A stretch of DNA of 64,000 bases from an uncultured Fodinibius sp. (GCA_913056235.1 CAJXMW010000003.1:248001-312000); one strand, 5' to 3'; counted from the stretch's first letter, positions 39,300-49,168 are shown. Notes: generated from the letters alone by a model not told the origin. Numbers and translations are program-made.

Positions 39300-40484
39300 A
39301 TGAGCAAGCCCAAAATAACTGATTCGCTGGAATTTCCTTCTGATCTAAATGTTACCAAATCGCTCTTTGGCGTGGGTGTAGTAGGATTACTGGCCAGCGG
39401 CGTTGGCTATTTCCTTGAACATGATCAGTTCTTCTTTTCATACCTGGTAAGCTTTGCTTTTTTCTCCAGCATAGCGTTGGCAAGCTTATTTTTTGTGATG
39501 CTGCAACACCTGACGCGATCAGAATGGAGCGCTGTACTGCGTCGTATTCCCGAGACCATTTCTTCCAACATCTGGATCTGGGCACTGTTCATTATTCCTG
39601 TGCTTCTGGGCATGCATTCACTGTATCATTGGACACATGCCGAAGCGGTAGCACACGATCCAGTGCTGCAGGGCAAGCAACCCTATTTAAATACCCCATT
39701 CTTTATCATCCGACAGGTAATCTACTTTGGCCTGTGGAGCTTTCTTGGCTACCGGATGTATAACAAGTCCGTTAAGATGGATGACACCGGCGACTGGGGA
39801 TTGCAAACGCTGCTCCGCAGAACAAGTGGACCCGGTATATTCTTCTTTGCCATTACCCTGGCCTTTGCTTCATTCGACTGGTTGATGGCACTTGATCCCC
39901 ACTGGTATTCTACCATCTTCGGCGTTTACTACTTTGCAATGAGTTTCCAGGGACTATTCGCTGCAATGATTCTTATCGTTTTCTTTCTCTGGAGAAAGGG
40001 CTTGCTTACCAGCACAATTAAAGATGGTCATATTTATGATCTTGGCGTTCAAATGTTTGGTTTTACGATCTTCTACGCTTATATCGCCTTTAGCCAGTTC
40101 CTGTTAATCTATTACGCTAATATTCCAGAAGAAACAGTCTGGTATTTGGAGCGACTAAGTGGCGGTTATGAGTATTTAGCATATTTCTATCTCTTTGGCC
40201 GATTTGTTATCCCCTTTATAGTATTACTTCCCAAATGGACCAAATCGAGCTACAAGATTGTTGGTACAGTATCGGCATTAATTCTTGCCTCCCATCTGGT
40301 GGAGCTCTACTGGATCGTTATGCCGGTACTCAATCACCACGGATTTCACTTAAACTGGATGACTATCACCAGCTTCCTGGGACTTGGAGGTATTTTCTTT
40401 GGGCTCTTTTTCTATCGCTTTAAACAGAATAAGATGGTGCCCATAAACGATCCCAAGCTGGCGGATTCTCTCAACAAACACTAA
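39300..40484 (+). CDS. actF: ACIII subunit ActF, NrfD-like membrane subunit
   Basis: A 394-residue NrfD-family membrane protein, the shorter partner of ActC, with about ten helices. Typical parts are HLTRSEWSAVLRRIPE, the WTHAEAVAHDP loop, FASFDWLMALDPHWYSTIFGVYYF and the C-terminal HFLNWM-like GFHLNWMTITSFLGLGG. It forms the second quinone-associated half of the ACIII membrane core. The 70-bp gap after it leads to the HTH-TM protein gene. Confidence 0.93.
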   Translation: MSKPKITDSLEFPSDLNVTKSLFGVGVVGLLASGVGYFLEHDQFFFSYLVSFAFFSSIALASLFFVMLQHLTRSEWSAVLRRIPETISSNIWIWALFIIPVLLGMHSLYHWTHAEAVAHDPVLQGKQPYLNTPFFIIRQVIYFGLWSFLGYRMYNKSVKMDDTGDWGLQTLLRRTSGPGIFFFAITLAFASFDWLMALDPHWYSTIFGVYYFAMSFQGLFAAMILIVFFLWRKGLLTSTIKDGHIYDLGVQMFGFTIFYAYIAFSQFLLIYYANIPEETVWYLERLSGGYEYLAYFYLFGRFVIPFIVLLPKWTKSSYKIVGTVSALILASHLVELYWIVMPVLNHHGFHLNWMTITSFLGLGGIFFGLFFYRFKQNKMVPINDPKLADSLNKH

Positions 40485-40554
40485 TAATAAACCTCAACAT
40501 ATACGTTGAAAGCAGTCAGGGTCTGCCCGCTGCGAACAAAGCTTTTACAATTCC

Positions 40555-41106
40555 ATGGCAAGCGAAGACAAAAAATATACTGCCGCTTTTAAAAAAGAGG
40601 TTGCCCAGAAGGCACTTAAGCAGGACAAGCAAAAACTGGATAAGCTATCTGAGAAGTATGATGTGCCGGTTTCTGTTATTTTGATGTGGACCACTGAGTT
40701 CGAAAAAGGCGGCGAAGATGCGTTTGAAGCGGTTGAAGAAGAGAAAAAGTCCGCGGAGCACGAAGTTCGTAATGTAGATGTTGAAATTACCGATCAAAAA
40801 GTAGCCGACTCGGTTGAGCACGGCGTTATGGGTGACCAGCTCAACTACAAACGACTTACATTTTGGAGTGTTTTTGGGATTATTCTTGTTTTGATATTTG
40901 TCAAAGCTCTCATTGAGATGAACCAATATAATGTGCAGAACACCCAAGATCGTGTATCTTCCGAGAGCGAATATTTCCAAGTAAATCAAATGAAAAGAAA
41001 CTCACGACAACACCTCGAAAGTTTTGGTGTCGTCGATCTTGAAAATGGAACTTATCACGTTCCCGTGGACAGTGTAATTTCGCGAATGGCTACCGATGAG
41101 GAATAA
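40555..41106 (+). CDS. Single-helix membrane protein with transposase-like HTH domain
   Basis: I do not know a function. The 183-residue protein has three parts. Residues 8-50 (YTAAFKKEVAQKAL ... VPVSVILMWTTEFEKGG) resemble the helix-turn-helix of IS3-type transposase OrfA, down to the GGEDAF ending. Residues 101-120 form one transmembrane helix. Residues 121-183 form a small extracytoplasmic tail ending YHVPVDSVISRMA, which is like the tails of small proteins found with cytochrome oxidase genes. There is no DDE catalytic domain, inverted repeat or other sign of an IS. It sits between actF and sco and is 12 bp before sco, so it is likely translated with the oxidase genes. Confidence 0.8.
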   Translation: MASEDKKYTAAFKKEVAQKALKQDKQKLDKLSEKYDVPVSVILMWTTEFEKGGEDAFEAVEEEKKSAEHEVRNVDVEITDQKVADSVEHGVMGDQLNYKRLTFWSVFGIILVLIFVKALIEMNQYNVQNTQDRVSSESEYFQVNQMKRNSRQHLESFGVVDLENGTYHVPVDSVISRMATDEE

Positions 41107-41118
41107 CTGAAACTATAT

Positions 41119-41958
41119 ATGAAACTTAAAGGGCTTGCGATATTAGCCATAAGCCTGTTCCTGTATCCTCTGCTTGGTTATGCGCAACTGAATAAGCGAA
41201 AGCCAAGTGATCTCAAGGATGTGGGAGTTACCGAGCGGCTGGGGAAAACCATTCCGCTGGATTTGAAATTTGCAACCGCTGACGGCGATTCGATTTCGCT
41301 TAAGCAGCTTTTTAATAATGATAAACCGGTACTGTTAAATCCGGTATATTATGAATGCCCGCAACTTTGTTCGATGGTGAAGGAAGCCATCTACAAAGGG
41401 GTTAAAGATTTGAAGTGGAACCCGGGCACCGACTACAATATTGTTACGTTTAGCTTTGATCCCAATGAAGAACCAAAACTTGCATTAGAAAATAAGCAAC
41501 GATATTTGACGAAGCTGAACCGGAAAAATGCCGATAAAGGATGGCATTTTCTGACCGGTACTGAAGAAAATATTAAGAAACTTACTGAAGCTGTAGGATT
41601 TGATTTTCGGAAGCTCCAAAATGGACAATTTGCACATGGAGCTGCCATAATGTTTTTGAGTCCACAGGGAACAATCACCCGGTACCTCTATGGTATCGAA
41701 TTCGATGAATTTAATATTCGCAATGCACTCTACGAGGCGGCAGATGGCAACATCGGAAGTGCTGCTCAGCAGGTGCTGCTGTACTGTTATCAGTACGATG
41801 CGGATTCAAACACATACGTTCCCGTAGCATGGAAGATCATGCAGGTTGGTGGCTTTGCTACCATGATTATTCTAGGTATATTTCTTGGTTTTATGTGGAT
41901 GAGACATCGATATTCTAATAATGACAAGCAAATAAACGATACGAATGAACTTGTTTAA
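41119..41958 (+). CDS. sco: SCO1/SenC-family copper chaperone
   Basis: A SCO protein (279 residues) that helps place copper in the CuA site of CoxB. The thioredoxin-fold domain holds the copper ligands in YYECPQLCSMV (CxxxC) and the His in QFAHGAAIMF. A signal peptide is seen at 1-22. Unusually there is also a C-terminal helix (about 238-258), so the protein may be anchored at its C-terminus. The last 14 bases overlap the start of coxB, which fits coupled translation. Confidence 0.93.
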   Translation: MKLKGLAILAISLFLYPLLGYAQLNKRKPSDLKDVGVTERLGKTIPLDLKFATADGDSISLKQLFNNDKPVLLNPVYYECPQLCSMVKEAIYKGVKDLKWNPGTDYNIVTFSFDPNEEPKLALENKQRYLTKLNRKNADKGWHFLTGTEENIKKLTEAVGFDFRKLQNGQFAHGAAIMFLSPQGTITRYLYGIEFDEFNIRNALYEAADGNIGSAAQQVLLYCYQYDADSNTYVPVAWKIMQVGGFATMIILGIFLGFMWMRHRYSNNDKQINDTNELV

Positions 41959-42919
41959 CGATTTACTAAACTGGCTTAATGATCTTTTCTTACCGCCAGC
42001 GAAATCTACGCTCGCACATCAAACGGACGCTCTTTTTTGGTTTGTTCATCTCAGCAGCTTCGTTTTAACGATTGGGCTTATTGCCGTAATCGTATACTTT
42101 ATAATCAAGTATCGACGTCAATCTGAGGATGAAGTAACCCCGCTAATCACCCATAATAACCAACTGGAGGTAACCTGGTCGGTTATTCCCCTTATTTTAG
42201 TAATTGTTGTTTTCGGATGGGGATATAAAGTTTTTGTAAACCAGCAAGTTGTGCCAGACGATGCCTACGAAGTGAACGTAACGGCTCAAAAATGGCTCTG
42301 GCGATTCGAATATGAGAATGGGGCTACCAGCACCGGCCAACTACACGTACCCGAAGATCGACCGGTGAAGCTTGTCATGAGCTCGAATGATGTCATTCAC
42401 TCGTTCTTTGTTCCCGCATTTCGCATAAAGCAGGATGTAGTGCCGGGCCGTTACACCGAGATGTGGTTTAACGCTCCTGATCCGGGCGAAGCCCAGGTTT
42501 TCTGTACTGAATATTGCGGTACCGGCCACTCCGACATGATGGCAACGGTGGTTGTGCACGAGCAAGGAGAATTTGAAGACTGGCTGGCAGAAAACTCAGG
42601 AGGCGGATCTAAGCCCGATGACCTGTCACCCGCCGAATGGGGTGAGCAGCTAACGCAGCAAAATGCCTGCCGTACCTGTCACTCTATCGACGGTAGCAAA
42701 ATGACCGGTCCAAGTTGGAAAGGAATTTTTGGTCACGAAGCAACACTTTCGGATGGATCGACGGTTACTGTAGATGAAAATTACATCCGCGAATCGATCC
42801 TGGAACCGGAAGCTAAAATCGTTGAGGGCTACCAGGCAGGCTTGATGCCTACCTACCAAGGGCAACTCAACGATAAACAGATCAATGCTATTATCGAATA
42901 CATCAAAACACTGAAGTAA
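41945..42919 (+). CDS. coxB: caa3 cytochrome oxidase subunit II with cytochrome c domain
   Basis: Subunit II of a caa3-type oxidase, 324 residues. Two helices (about 30-54 and 74-97) anchor a cupredoxin domain with the CuA ligands in [13 protein letters not shown] and the earlier His in [16 protein letters not shown]-terminal class I cytochrome c domain follows, with CRTCH at about 239-243 and the distal Met in AGLMPTY. The tether makes this a cytochrome c oxidase that carries its own c. The c domain is highly similar to the added domain of ActE. It overlaps sco by 14 bp. Confidence 0.96.
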   Translation: MNLFNDLLNWLNDLFLPPAKSTLAHQTDALFWFVHLSSFVLTIGLIAVIVYFIIKYRRQSEDEVTPLITHNNQLEVTWSVIPLILVIVVFGWGYKVFVNQQVVPDDAYEVNVTAQKWLWRFEYENGATSTGQLHVPEDRPVKLVMSSNDVIHSFFVPAFRIKQDVVPGRYTEMWFNAPDPGEAQVFCTEYCGTGHSDMMATVVVHEQGEFEDWLAENSGGGSKPDDLSPAEWGEQLTQQNACRTCHSIDGSKMTGPSWKGIFGHEATLSDGSTVTVDENYIRESILEPEAKIVEGYQAGLMPTYQGQLNDKQINAIIEYIKTLK

Positions 42920-42920
42920 T

Positions 42921-44666
42921 ATGGAGACTGCAGAAGCAAGTTCAAATCTCAAGAAAATCCAGGTTCAACGGTTCAAGCCTGAATCGGACCCTGATGAAAC
43001 ATACCTGACGGAAGAGACAGGGATCTGGTCGTGGCTAACCACGGTCGATCACAAAAAGATCGGCATTATGTACCTGGCCTCAATTACCTTTTTCTTCTTT
43101 ATAGGTGGATTGATGGCCCTGCTGTTACGTACCGAGCTGTGGACACCGGCCAAAACTTTTATCGAGGCCAATACCTATAATCAACTTTTTACGCTGCACG
43201 GTTCCATTATGATTTTCCTCTTCTTGGTGCCCTCGGTACCGGCCGCGTTAGGGAACTTCATACTACCAATGCAGCTGGGGGCTAAGGATGTAGCCTTCCC
43301 CAGGCTGAACTTGTTAAGTTATTATCTCTATTTAGCTGGTGCCGGAATTGCTGTTTTTGCGATCCTCAATGGCGGTATCGACACGGGTTGGACATTTTAC
43401 ACCCCCTACTCGACATCGACGGGAGGTGCGGTAACCACTATGACCTTTGGGGTCTTTGTAATTGGATTTTCATCGATCCTAACCGGAGTCAACTTTATTA
43501 CCACCATCCATAAGATGCGTGCGCCCGGTCTCACCTGGGATAAGTTACCACTGTTCTGCTGGGGACTCTATGCGACCAGCATCATCCAGATTCTTGCAAC
43601 ACCAGTATTGGCTATTACACTGGCCTTGGTTGCCATGGAGCGCATCCTGGGCATCGGAATTTTTGATCCTGCACTTGGCGGTGACCCTGTGCTTTATCAG
43701 CACTTCTTCTGGTTCTACAGCCACCCTGCCGTATATATTATGATTGTACCCGGCTTTGGTGTCGTCTCAGAAGTGATCACCACCTTCTCACGCAAGCATA
43801 TTTTTGGATACTGGGCTATTGCCCTTTCATCACTGGCCATTGCCTTTATCGGCTTCCTCGTCTGGGGACACCACATGTTTGTGTCCGGTCAGGCAGCGCT
43901 GGCTTCCATGGTATTCTCATTCCTGACATTCCTGGTCGGTATCCCGACGGGAATCAAAATGTTTAACTGGACAGCCACTTTGTATAAAGGGTCGATTGAT
44001 CTAAAATCACCGCTGTTATACATTTTTGGATTTTTCTTCCTCTTCCTCGTTGGCGGTCTTACAGGCATTGTGCTTGCATCTATCGCCCTCGATGTTCACC
44101 TGCACGACACCTACTACGTAGTGGCTCACTTCCACTTTGTGATGGTAGGCGGTATGGTGATGGCCTTCTTGGCCGGCCTGCACTACTGGTGGCCTAAAAT
44201 AACCGGTAAAATGTACAATGAGATATTAGCTAAAATTGCGTGCGCGATCATCTTTATCGGCTTTAATGTTACCTTCCTGCCACAGTTTGTTATGGGCTCG
44301 CAGGGAATGCCCCGACGTTATTTCAATTACATTGAACAATTTCAACCGTTCCACCAAGTTTCAACCATTGGTTCTTACATTCTTGGATTTGGCTTTGTAA
44401 TGGTATTCTACTACTTGGTGAAATCAATATTTCGGGGCGAAAAAGCACCGGCCAACCCTTGGGGAAGCCGCTCACTCGAGTGGCAGGTAGCTTCGCCACC
44501 GCCGCTTCATAACTTTCACCATACGCCGGTGATCGTTAACGGTCCGTATGATTATCACAAGCCAATGGATGAGTTCCAGCTCGGCCTGGCTGAATCCGGC
44601 AATGGGCACGGTCACGAGAGTGATGCCGAGTTGCATACCGATGGCAAGTCTATTGAGGCGGAATAA
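42921..44666 (+). CDS. coxA: caa3 cytochrome oxidase subunit I (A2 type)
   Basis: The catalytic subunit with about twelve helices (581 residues) and the six histidine ligands of heme a, heme a3 and CuB. These include the [18 protein letters not shown] and [12 protein letters not shown] motifs. The D-channel Glu of A1 oxidases (HPEVY) is missing; the motif is [10 protein letters not shown], which has the Tyr-Ser pair of A2-type oxidases such as that of Rhodothermus. The acidic, His-rich tail ([10 protein letters not shown]) may bind metal. It begins 1 bp after coxB. Confidence 0.97.
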   Translation: METAEASSNLKKIQVQRFKPESDPDETYLTEETGIWSWLTTVDHKKIGIMYLASITFFFFIGGLMALLLRTELWTPAKTFIEANTYNQLFTLHGSIMIFLFLVPSVPAALGNFILPMQLGAKDVAFPRLNLLSYYLYLAGAGIAVFAILNGGIDTGWTFYTPYSTSTGGAVTTMTFGVFVIGFSSILTGVNFITTIHKMRAPGLTWDKLPLFCWGLYATSIIQILATPVLAITLALVAMERILGIGIFDPALGGDPVLYQHFFWFYSHPAVYIMIVPGFGVVSEVITTFSRKHIFGYWAIALSSLAIAFIGFLVWGHHMFVSGQAALASMVFSFLTFLVGIPTGIKMFNWTATLYKGSIDLKSPLLYIFGFFFLFLVGGLTGIVLASIALDVHLHDTYYVVAHFHFVMVGGMVMAFLAGLHYWWPKITGKMYNEILAKIACAIIFIGFNVTFLPQFVMGSQGMPRRYFNYIEQFQPFHQVSTIGSYILGFGFVMVFYYLVKSIFRGEKAPANPWGSRSLEWQVASPPPLHNFHHTPVIVNGPYDYHKPMDEFQLGLAESGNGHGHESDAELHTDGKSIEAE

Positions 44667-44702
44667 CTGAGAATTTAACTCTAAAACAGTAAAGCACTGA
44701 TT

Positions 44703-45359
44703 ATGGCAAATCATTCATCATCCACATCACATTCTAGGTTCTTGCAGCATCATTTTGTGGATGCCGAACAGCAGTTCGACGCTGCTAAAATGGGAATGTG
44801 GATATTCCTGGTTACGGAAATATTATTCTTCGGTGGGCTGTTTGCTGCATACATTGTCTACCGAATGCTGTATCCCGAACTCTTTAGCATGGCGGCCGAA
44901 GAGCTAAACGTCCTCTGGGGCACGGTAAACACCGTTGTTCTTATTGGTAGTAGCTTGACTGTAGCCATGGCTATCAAATCGGCGCAGAAAAACCAAGTTA
45001 AGAATATTGCCATTAATCTTGGGATTACGCTATTACTGGCATGCATCTTTATGGTGATCAAGTACTTTGAGTGGGAACACAAGTTCCACCTGGGCATTTT
45101 TCCCGGTGAAGCGTACTCTTTCGAGGGGATCGACCATCCCAAAGCCAGCATCTTTTTCAGCTTGTATTATCTGATGACAGGCCTGCACGGCATTCACGTC
45201 CTAATTGGAATGGGGCTGATGATTTGGCTGCTCAAGAGATCACTTCAGGGTGATTTCAACAGTGAGTATTACACTCCCGTGGAGATTACAGGGCTCTACT
45301 GGCACCTTGTTGACATCATCTGGATTTTCCTTTATCCCTTGTTCTACTTAATTCATTAA
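44703..45359 (+). CDS. coxC: Cytochrome oxidase subunit III
   Basis: A 218-residue COX3-family subunit with five helices. Typical parts are DAAKMGMWIFLVTEILFFGGLFAAYIVYR, the INLGITLLLACIFMVIKYFEWEHK helix, GLHGIHVLIGMG and GLYWHLVDIIWIFLYPLFY at the end. It stabilises subunit I; it carries no redox cofactor. It follows coxA by 36 bp. Confidence 0.95.
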   Translation: MANHSSSTSHSRFLQHHFVDAEQQFDAAKMGMWIFLVTEILFFGGLFAAYIVYRMLYPELFSMAAEELNVLWGTVNTVVLIGSSLTVAMAIKSAQKNQVKNIAINLGITLLLACIFMVIKYFEWEHKFHLGIFPGEAYSFEGIDHPKASIFFSLYYLMTGLHGIHVLIGMGLMIWLLKRSLQGDFNSEYYTPVEITGLYWHLVDIIWIFLYPLFYLIH

Positions 45360-45380
45360 TAATTGAAAAGAATTGCACCA

Positions 45381-45683
45381 ATGAGCGAACACCACATATC
45401 TACTGATAAAACGTTACTTGGCGTCGGTGGCGCACTACTCGTACTGACGATCCTTACCGCTGTTGTTCACTACGCGCATCTACCACAGCCGTGGTCTATT
45501 ATTGCGGCTATGTTTATCGCGGTACTCAAAGCCTCACTCGTGGCTATGTTCTTCATGAATCTCTTTTGGGATAAGCGATTCAATGCCATGTTGCTGGTTT
45601 CTTCAGTGGTATTCTTCCTTCTGCTAATCGGTTTTACTCTACTGGATACCTTATTCCGATTACCACCAACGCCCGCTTTCTAG
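45381..45683 (+). CDS. coxD: Cytochrome oxidase subunit IV
   Basis: A 100-residue protein with three helices in the COX4/CyoD-like prokaryotic family. The ATG at 45381 (MSEHHIS) is chosen over the TTG at 45363, which would overlap the spacer only. The first helix is LLGVGGALLVLTILTAVVHYAHLP; LKASLVAMFFMNLFWD is typical of the family. It is the last gene of the operon before a strong terminator. Confidence 0.87.
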   Translation: MSEHHISTDKTLLGVGGALLVLTILTAVVHYAHLPQPWSIIAAMFIAVLKASLVAMFFMNLFWDKRFNAMLLVSSVVFFLLLIGFTLLDTLFRLPPTPAF

Positions 45684-45706
45684 AACTGATCTTTTTATAG
45701 GATTAG

Positions 45707-45740
45707 AGCCGATCGAATATTATTCGATCGGCTTTTTTTA
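45707..45740 (+). terminator. Rho-independent terminator of the ACIII/caa3 operon
   Basis: Perfect 12-bp arms AGCCGATCGAAT (45707-45718) and ATTCGATCGGCT (45722-45733) enclose a 3-base loop and run into a tract of seven T. It ends the operon before the convergent ctaA. Confidence 0.92.
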
Positions 45741-45776
45741 TTGAACCTTATTAAACTAACTATATTCAATAAAAAC

Positions 45777-46715
45777 TTAGACACTTGGTAACGTCTCATG
45801 CGAATTCACGACCAACAATAACATCAAAAACTCCAATCCAATGAGAAAGGCAATGCCGGTGAGATGAACGACCTGGTAAACCGGCGGTAGACCCAGATAA
45901 TAAAGGCCAACCCCGGTAACAATTTGCAACAAAATCAGCCCAAAAACAGCCGTCCCAATTTTCTTGATCATATTTGACTGCGTCCACCAACGCGACAAAT
46001 AAAACACTCCAGCACCGGTAATCAGTATCACCCACGAAAAACTGCGATGCACCTCATCAATAAGACCTATTCTTGAAATCCAGGTCTCACGGGGCGGAGA
46101 ATCAGCCAGGTTTCTCAGCACATCAATCATCTCGCGAACCTGAGTACCCATAACGAGTTGTACAAACGTGCTGACCAGCAATGCAATTACTACAATAACC
46201 AAAAGCTTGTTGGTGTTGGAGGTGAGCTCTACAGTCAAATCTTTGGCAGAAGCCTTAAAAACGGCGTAGATCAGGGACATCATAATGATCATAGCCAACA
46301 ACATATGAAGCGTTATAAGCCACTCATTAAGTCCCGTTTTAACCACCTGCCCCCCAAGCCATCCTTGCACTAATACCAGCACAAAAGCTAAAGCTGAGCT
46401 ATAGAGTACAGCAGACTCTGTTTTGCGATATCGGAAGGAGAACGCAAAGGTCGCCGTAATCAACAAACCTATAACAACGCCAATCAACCGGTTGACATAT
46501 TCTGTCCAGGTCTTAAACACATTGAATTGCGAAACGTCGAACTGGCTCGGCAGATCCGATGCAGCAGTAGGCGGAATCCACATTCCGAAACATTTGGGCC
46601 AGTCAGGACATCCAAGCCCGGCCCCCGAAGCCCGAACGAGACCTCCCACAAATATTAAAAAAATGGTCGCACCCACCGTCGTAAGCGCAACTTTTTGATA
46701 TCGATTTAGTTCCAT
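45777..46715 (-). CDS. ctaA: Heme A synthase CtaA/COX15
   Basis: CtaA oxidises heme O to heme A, the cofactor of the caa3 oxidase next door. The 312-residue protein has about eight helices. It has the first-loop signature VRASGAGLGCPDWPKCFG with a conserved Cys pair (CPDWPKC), and the heme-binding histidines in TLHMLLAM, DEVHRSF and QVVHLTGIAF. It converges with coxD across the terminator, so it has its own promoter, probably in the 152-bp divergent gap shared with ctaB. Confidence 0.95.
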   Translation of the reverse strand: MELNRYQKVALTTVGATIFLIFVGGLVRASGAGLGCPDWPKCFGMWIPPTAASDLPSQFDVSQFNVFKTWTEYVNRLIGVVIGLLITATFAFSFRYRKTESAVLYSSALAFVLVLVQGWLGGQVVKTGLNEWLITLHMLLAMIIMMSLIYAVFKASAKDLTVELTSNTNKLLVIVVIALLVSTFVQLVMGTQVREMIDVLRNLADSPPRETWISRIGLIDEVHRSFSWVILITGAGVFYLSRWWTQSNMIKKIGTAVFGLILLQIVTGVGLYYLGLPPVYQVVHLTGIAFLIGLEFLMLLLVVNSHETLPSV

Positions 46716-46832
46716 AGCGCCAACATGTTATGCAAAGTTATCAGACCAATAAACGAATGCGATATATCCTGCATTCGGCATACATAGAAATAATATCTCT
46801 AAAAATAGGTAACAATTTTAAATATAAATATG

Positions 46833-46840
46833 TACCTTTA
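46833..46840 (+). promoter_or_regulatory. Candidate -7 box before ctaB (TACCTTTA)
   Basis: The octamer is one base away from TAnnTTTG, 28 bp before the ctaB start. The longer string AAATATGTACCTTT is shared with the TACCTTTG box at 63950, apart from one base near its start. No -33 element is clear. Confidence 0.35.
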
Positions 46841-46867
46841 TGACTTGTAAAAACAGCAGAACTCGGC

Positions 46868-47773
46868 ATGAAGTTAAGCACAGAAACCACCCTTTCAAAG
46901 TTTATCAACACCGAAAAGATTGCGGCATACTATGAGCTTACCAAGCCCGGAATCACCTTCACGGTGCTGGCCAGTATGCTTATTGGATTTGTCCTCGGAT
47001 CTGGTGGCACCATCAACTTTATAACCATGCTGCATGCCACTTTCGGCACCTGGCTGATTGCATCCGGAACCGCCGCGCATAATCAATTTCTGGAATGGCG
47101 GTTGGACGGCAAAATGAAACGAACAAAAAAGCGTCCTGTTCCGGCCAGTAAAATCAGTCCCAGGCAAAGTATTTTCTTTTCGCTCAGCTTAATCTTCGGT
47201 GGACTCATTTACCTCATCGCCGTCGTCAATTTTGTAGCAGGATTCGTATCGCTGCTTACTACACTCATATATCTGGGCGTATACACTCCTATGAAACGCG
47301 TATCGGCTGTCAACGTCTTTATCGGGGCTATCCCCGGTGCACTACCCCCTGTTGGTGGCTGGGCCGCTGCTACAGGTCACCTGGGACACACAGGCATGTG
47401 GCTGCTCTTTGGCATCGTATTTCTGTGGCAGATTCCACACGTGATGGCGATCGCCTGGGTTTGCAAGGATGATTACTCCAATGCGGGCTTTCAAATGCTC
47501 CCCAAAAATGACCCTAAGGGGCTTAAAGCTTCGACTCTTATTATTAGCTGTCTAGTTGCATTATTACCGGTCTGTTATGGCCTCTATTTTATTGGGATGA
47601 ACGGCTGGATTTATCTTTCCGGCGCATTAATTAGCAGTCTGGTGTTTTTATACTATGGACTAGTTTTCTTAAAAGACCGTGACAAGCCATCCGCCAAGAA
47701 ATTAATGTTTGCCTCCTTCGGATACCTTCCCATAGTGTGGGGATTTGTTATTCTTGACCTCCTGATTCTCTGA
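46868..47773 (+). CDS. ctaB: Protoheme IX farnesyltransferase CtaB
   Basis: CtaB attaches a farnesyl group to protoheme to make heme O, the step before CtaA. The 301-residue UbiA-family protein has about nine helices. The first Asp-rich motif region is read as HNQFLEWRLDGKMKRTKKRPVP, in place of the common N-x-x-D-R-D-x-D pattern. The second region shows AWVCKDDYSNAGFQMLP. It is divergent from ctaA. Confidence 0.94.
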   Translation: MKLSTETTLSKFINTEKIAAYYELTKPGITFTVLASMLIGFVLGSGGTINFITMLHATFGTWLIASGTAAHNQFLEWRLDGKMKRTKKRPVPASKISPRQSIFFSLSLIFGGLIYLIAVVNFVAGFVSLLTTLIYLGVYTPMKRVSAVNVFIGAIPGALPPVGGWAAATGHLGHTGMWLLFGIVFLWQIPHVMAIAWVCKDDYSNAGFQMLPKNDPKGLKASTLIISCLVALLPVCYGLYFIGMNGWIYLSGALISSLVFLYYGLVFLKDRDKPSAKKLMFASFGYLPIVWGFVILDLLIL

Positions 47774-47879
47774 TTCTTCACCTGATAGGCAACGCCATCT
47801 GCCAATACTCCATTGACTGGTAATACAATTACAACTTTCCCAGTAGTTATATAGCTGATAAGGAGTTAAATTATTACAT

Positions 47880-49088
47880 ATGACTTACCGAGAAATTGTA
47901 ATATTACTGTTAGTTGGTATTTCCCTCAGCTCATGTGGATGGAACCTGAATGCTACCAATGGGGGCAATGGTGGAACCGATCCCGACACGACTTCGATTT
48001 TCAAAAACGTCTCCTCCTCAAATCTTCCACAGGAATTTGAAGCCACCTCACCCAAGGCAAAGTCTGGAGATATCGACAATGATGGGGATCTGGACATCAT
48101 AGTTGCCGAAGCCTTTGCTCCTAACAGAGTGCTGATTAACGATGGATCTGGAAAATTTACTGATGAATCCAGCTCCCGCCTGCCCCAGCAGAATTACGAT
48201 TCGCAGGACGTAACAGTTACAGATCTCAACAGCGATGGAAACCTTGATCTGTTTTTTGTTGGTAATCAAAACCAGAGCAATGAACTATATATTAATAACG
48301 GAAATGGGGTCTTTTCAGATTTGACGAATCGGATACCGGTTAGCGGCAATTCCACATCGATTGAGGCGCTTGATATTGACGTCGATGGTCCGGTTGACAT
48401 CCTGATTGGAAACATCGGCCAAAACGTCATTCTCATGAACAGCGGAAATGCCTTTTTTAACAATCAAACCCTGGAACGGCTGCCGCAAATTTCTAATCCC
48501 ACACGCGATATTGCCCTGGCCGATCTGACAGGCGATAACCTCCGCGACATCGTGGTGGGCAACGAAAATGCAAATAGGATACTTATCAATACCGGGTCAG
48601 GCTTCTTTACAGATCAGACCACCAATCGAATACCTTTTACCAATGATATTGAGGAGACGGAAAACATCAACATTGCCGATGTAGATGGCGACGGTGACCG
48701 CGATCTCTACTTTGGTAATACAGGTTTTCAGGAGGGCAGCAATCCCCAAGACCGGTTACTAATTAACACCGGAGCGGGCTTCTTCGCCGATGCCACTTCG
48801 GATCGCCTCCCTGCGATCACTACTTTTACTTTTGATGCCGACTTTGCCGATCTGGATAACGATGGCGATTTTGATTTAGTCGTCGGCAATTATAATGGCG
48901 GTATCCGTGTGCTCATCAACAACGGGAACGGCTTTTTTACTGATAACAGCGCCGCTTGGATACCAGAAAACTTCTCTCCTTTCGTGATGGACCTGGAAAT
49001 TGCCGATTTTAACGGTGACAATCTACCTGATATTTACATTGCTGTTGAAGATGGGGCAAATCAGTTGCTGCTGCAAAGAAATAATTAA
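47880..49088 (+). CDS. FG-GAP/VCBS repeat lipoprotein
   Basis: A 402-residue lipoprotein with a signal peptide ending in LSSC (Cys about 19). The body is about seven repeats of a beta-propeller type with D-x-D-x-D calcium loops, such as DIDNDGDLDI, DVDGDGDRDLYF and DLDNDGDFDLVVGN. Each repeat is followed by INNGNGFFTD-like strands. The protein is probably a cell-surface binding or adhesion factor. One repeat near residue 162 reads DVDGPVDI, with fewer acidic ligands. It follows ctaB by about 107 bp and has no clear tie to respiration. Confidence 0.88.
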   Translation: MTYREIVILLLVGISLSSCGWNLNATNGGNGGTDPDTTSIFKNVSSSNLPQEFEATSPKAKSGDIDNDGDLDIIVAEAFAPNRVLINDGSGKFTDESSSRLPQQNYDSQDVTVTDLNSDGNLDLFFVGNQNQSNELYINNGNGVFSDLTNRIPVSGNSTSIEALDIDVDGPVDILIGNIGQNVILMNSGNAFFNNQTLERLPQISNPTRDIALADLTGDNLRDIVVGNENANRILINTGSGFFTDQTTNRIPFTNDIEETENINIADVDGDGDRDLYFGNTGFQEGSNPQDRLLINTGAGFFADATSDRLPAITTFTFDADFADLDNDGDFDLVVGNYNGGIRVLINNGNGFFTDNSAAWIPENFSPFVMDLEIADFNGDNLPDIYIAVEDGANQLLLQRNN

Positions 49089-49149
49089 GCATAGATAGAA
49101 TATAGATGAAGTACAGCTTTTGAGGTATACGTTATTAATCTCACAGTAG

Positions 49150-49168
49150 GACGGGCTCCCAGCCCATC
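49150..49168. repeat. REP-like palindrome (GACGGGCT / AGCCCATC)
   Basis: Eight-base arms around the loop CCC with one C-A mismatch. It lies between the FG-GAP gene and the MBL gene, next to the repeat at 49201. Confidence 0.45.

Noticed and set aside
40555-40710. Insertion sequence fragment in the ACIII/caa3 operon
   Set aside because: No inverted repeats, no target duplication and no DDE domain; the frame continues into a membrane protein with a fitting C-terminus.
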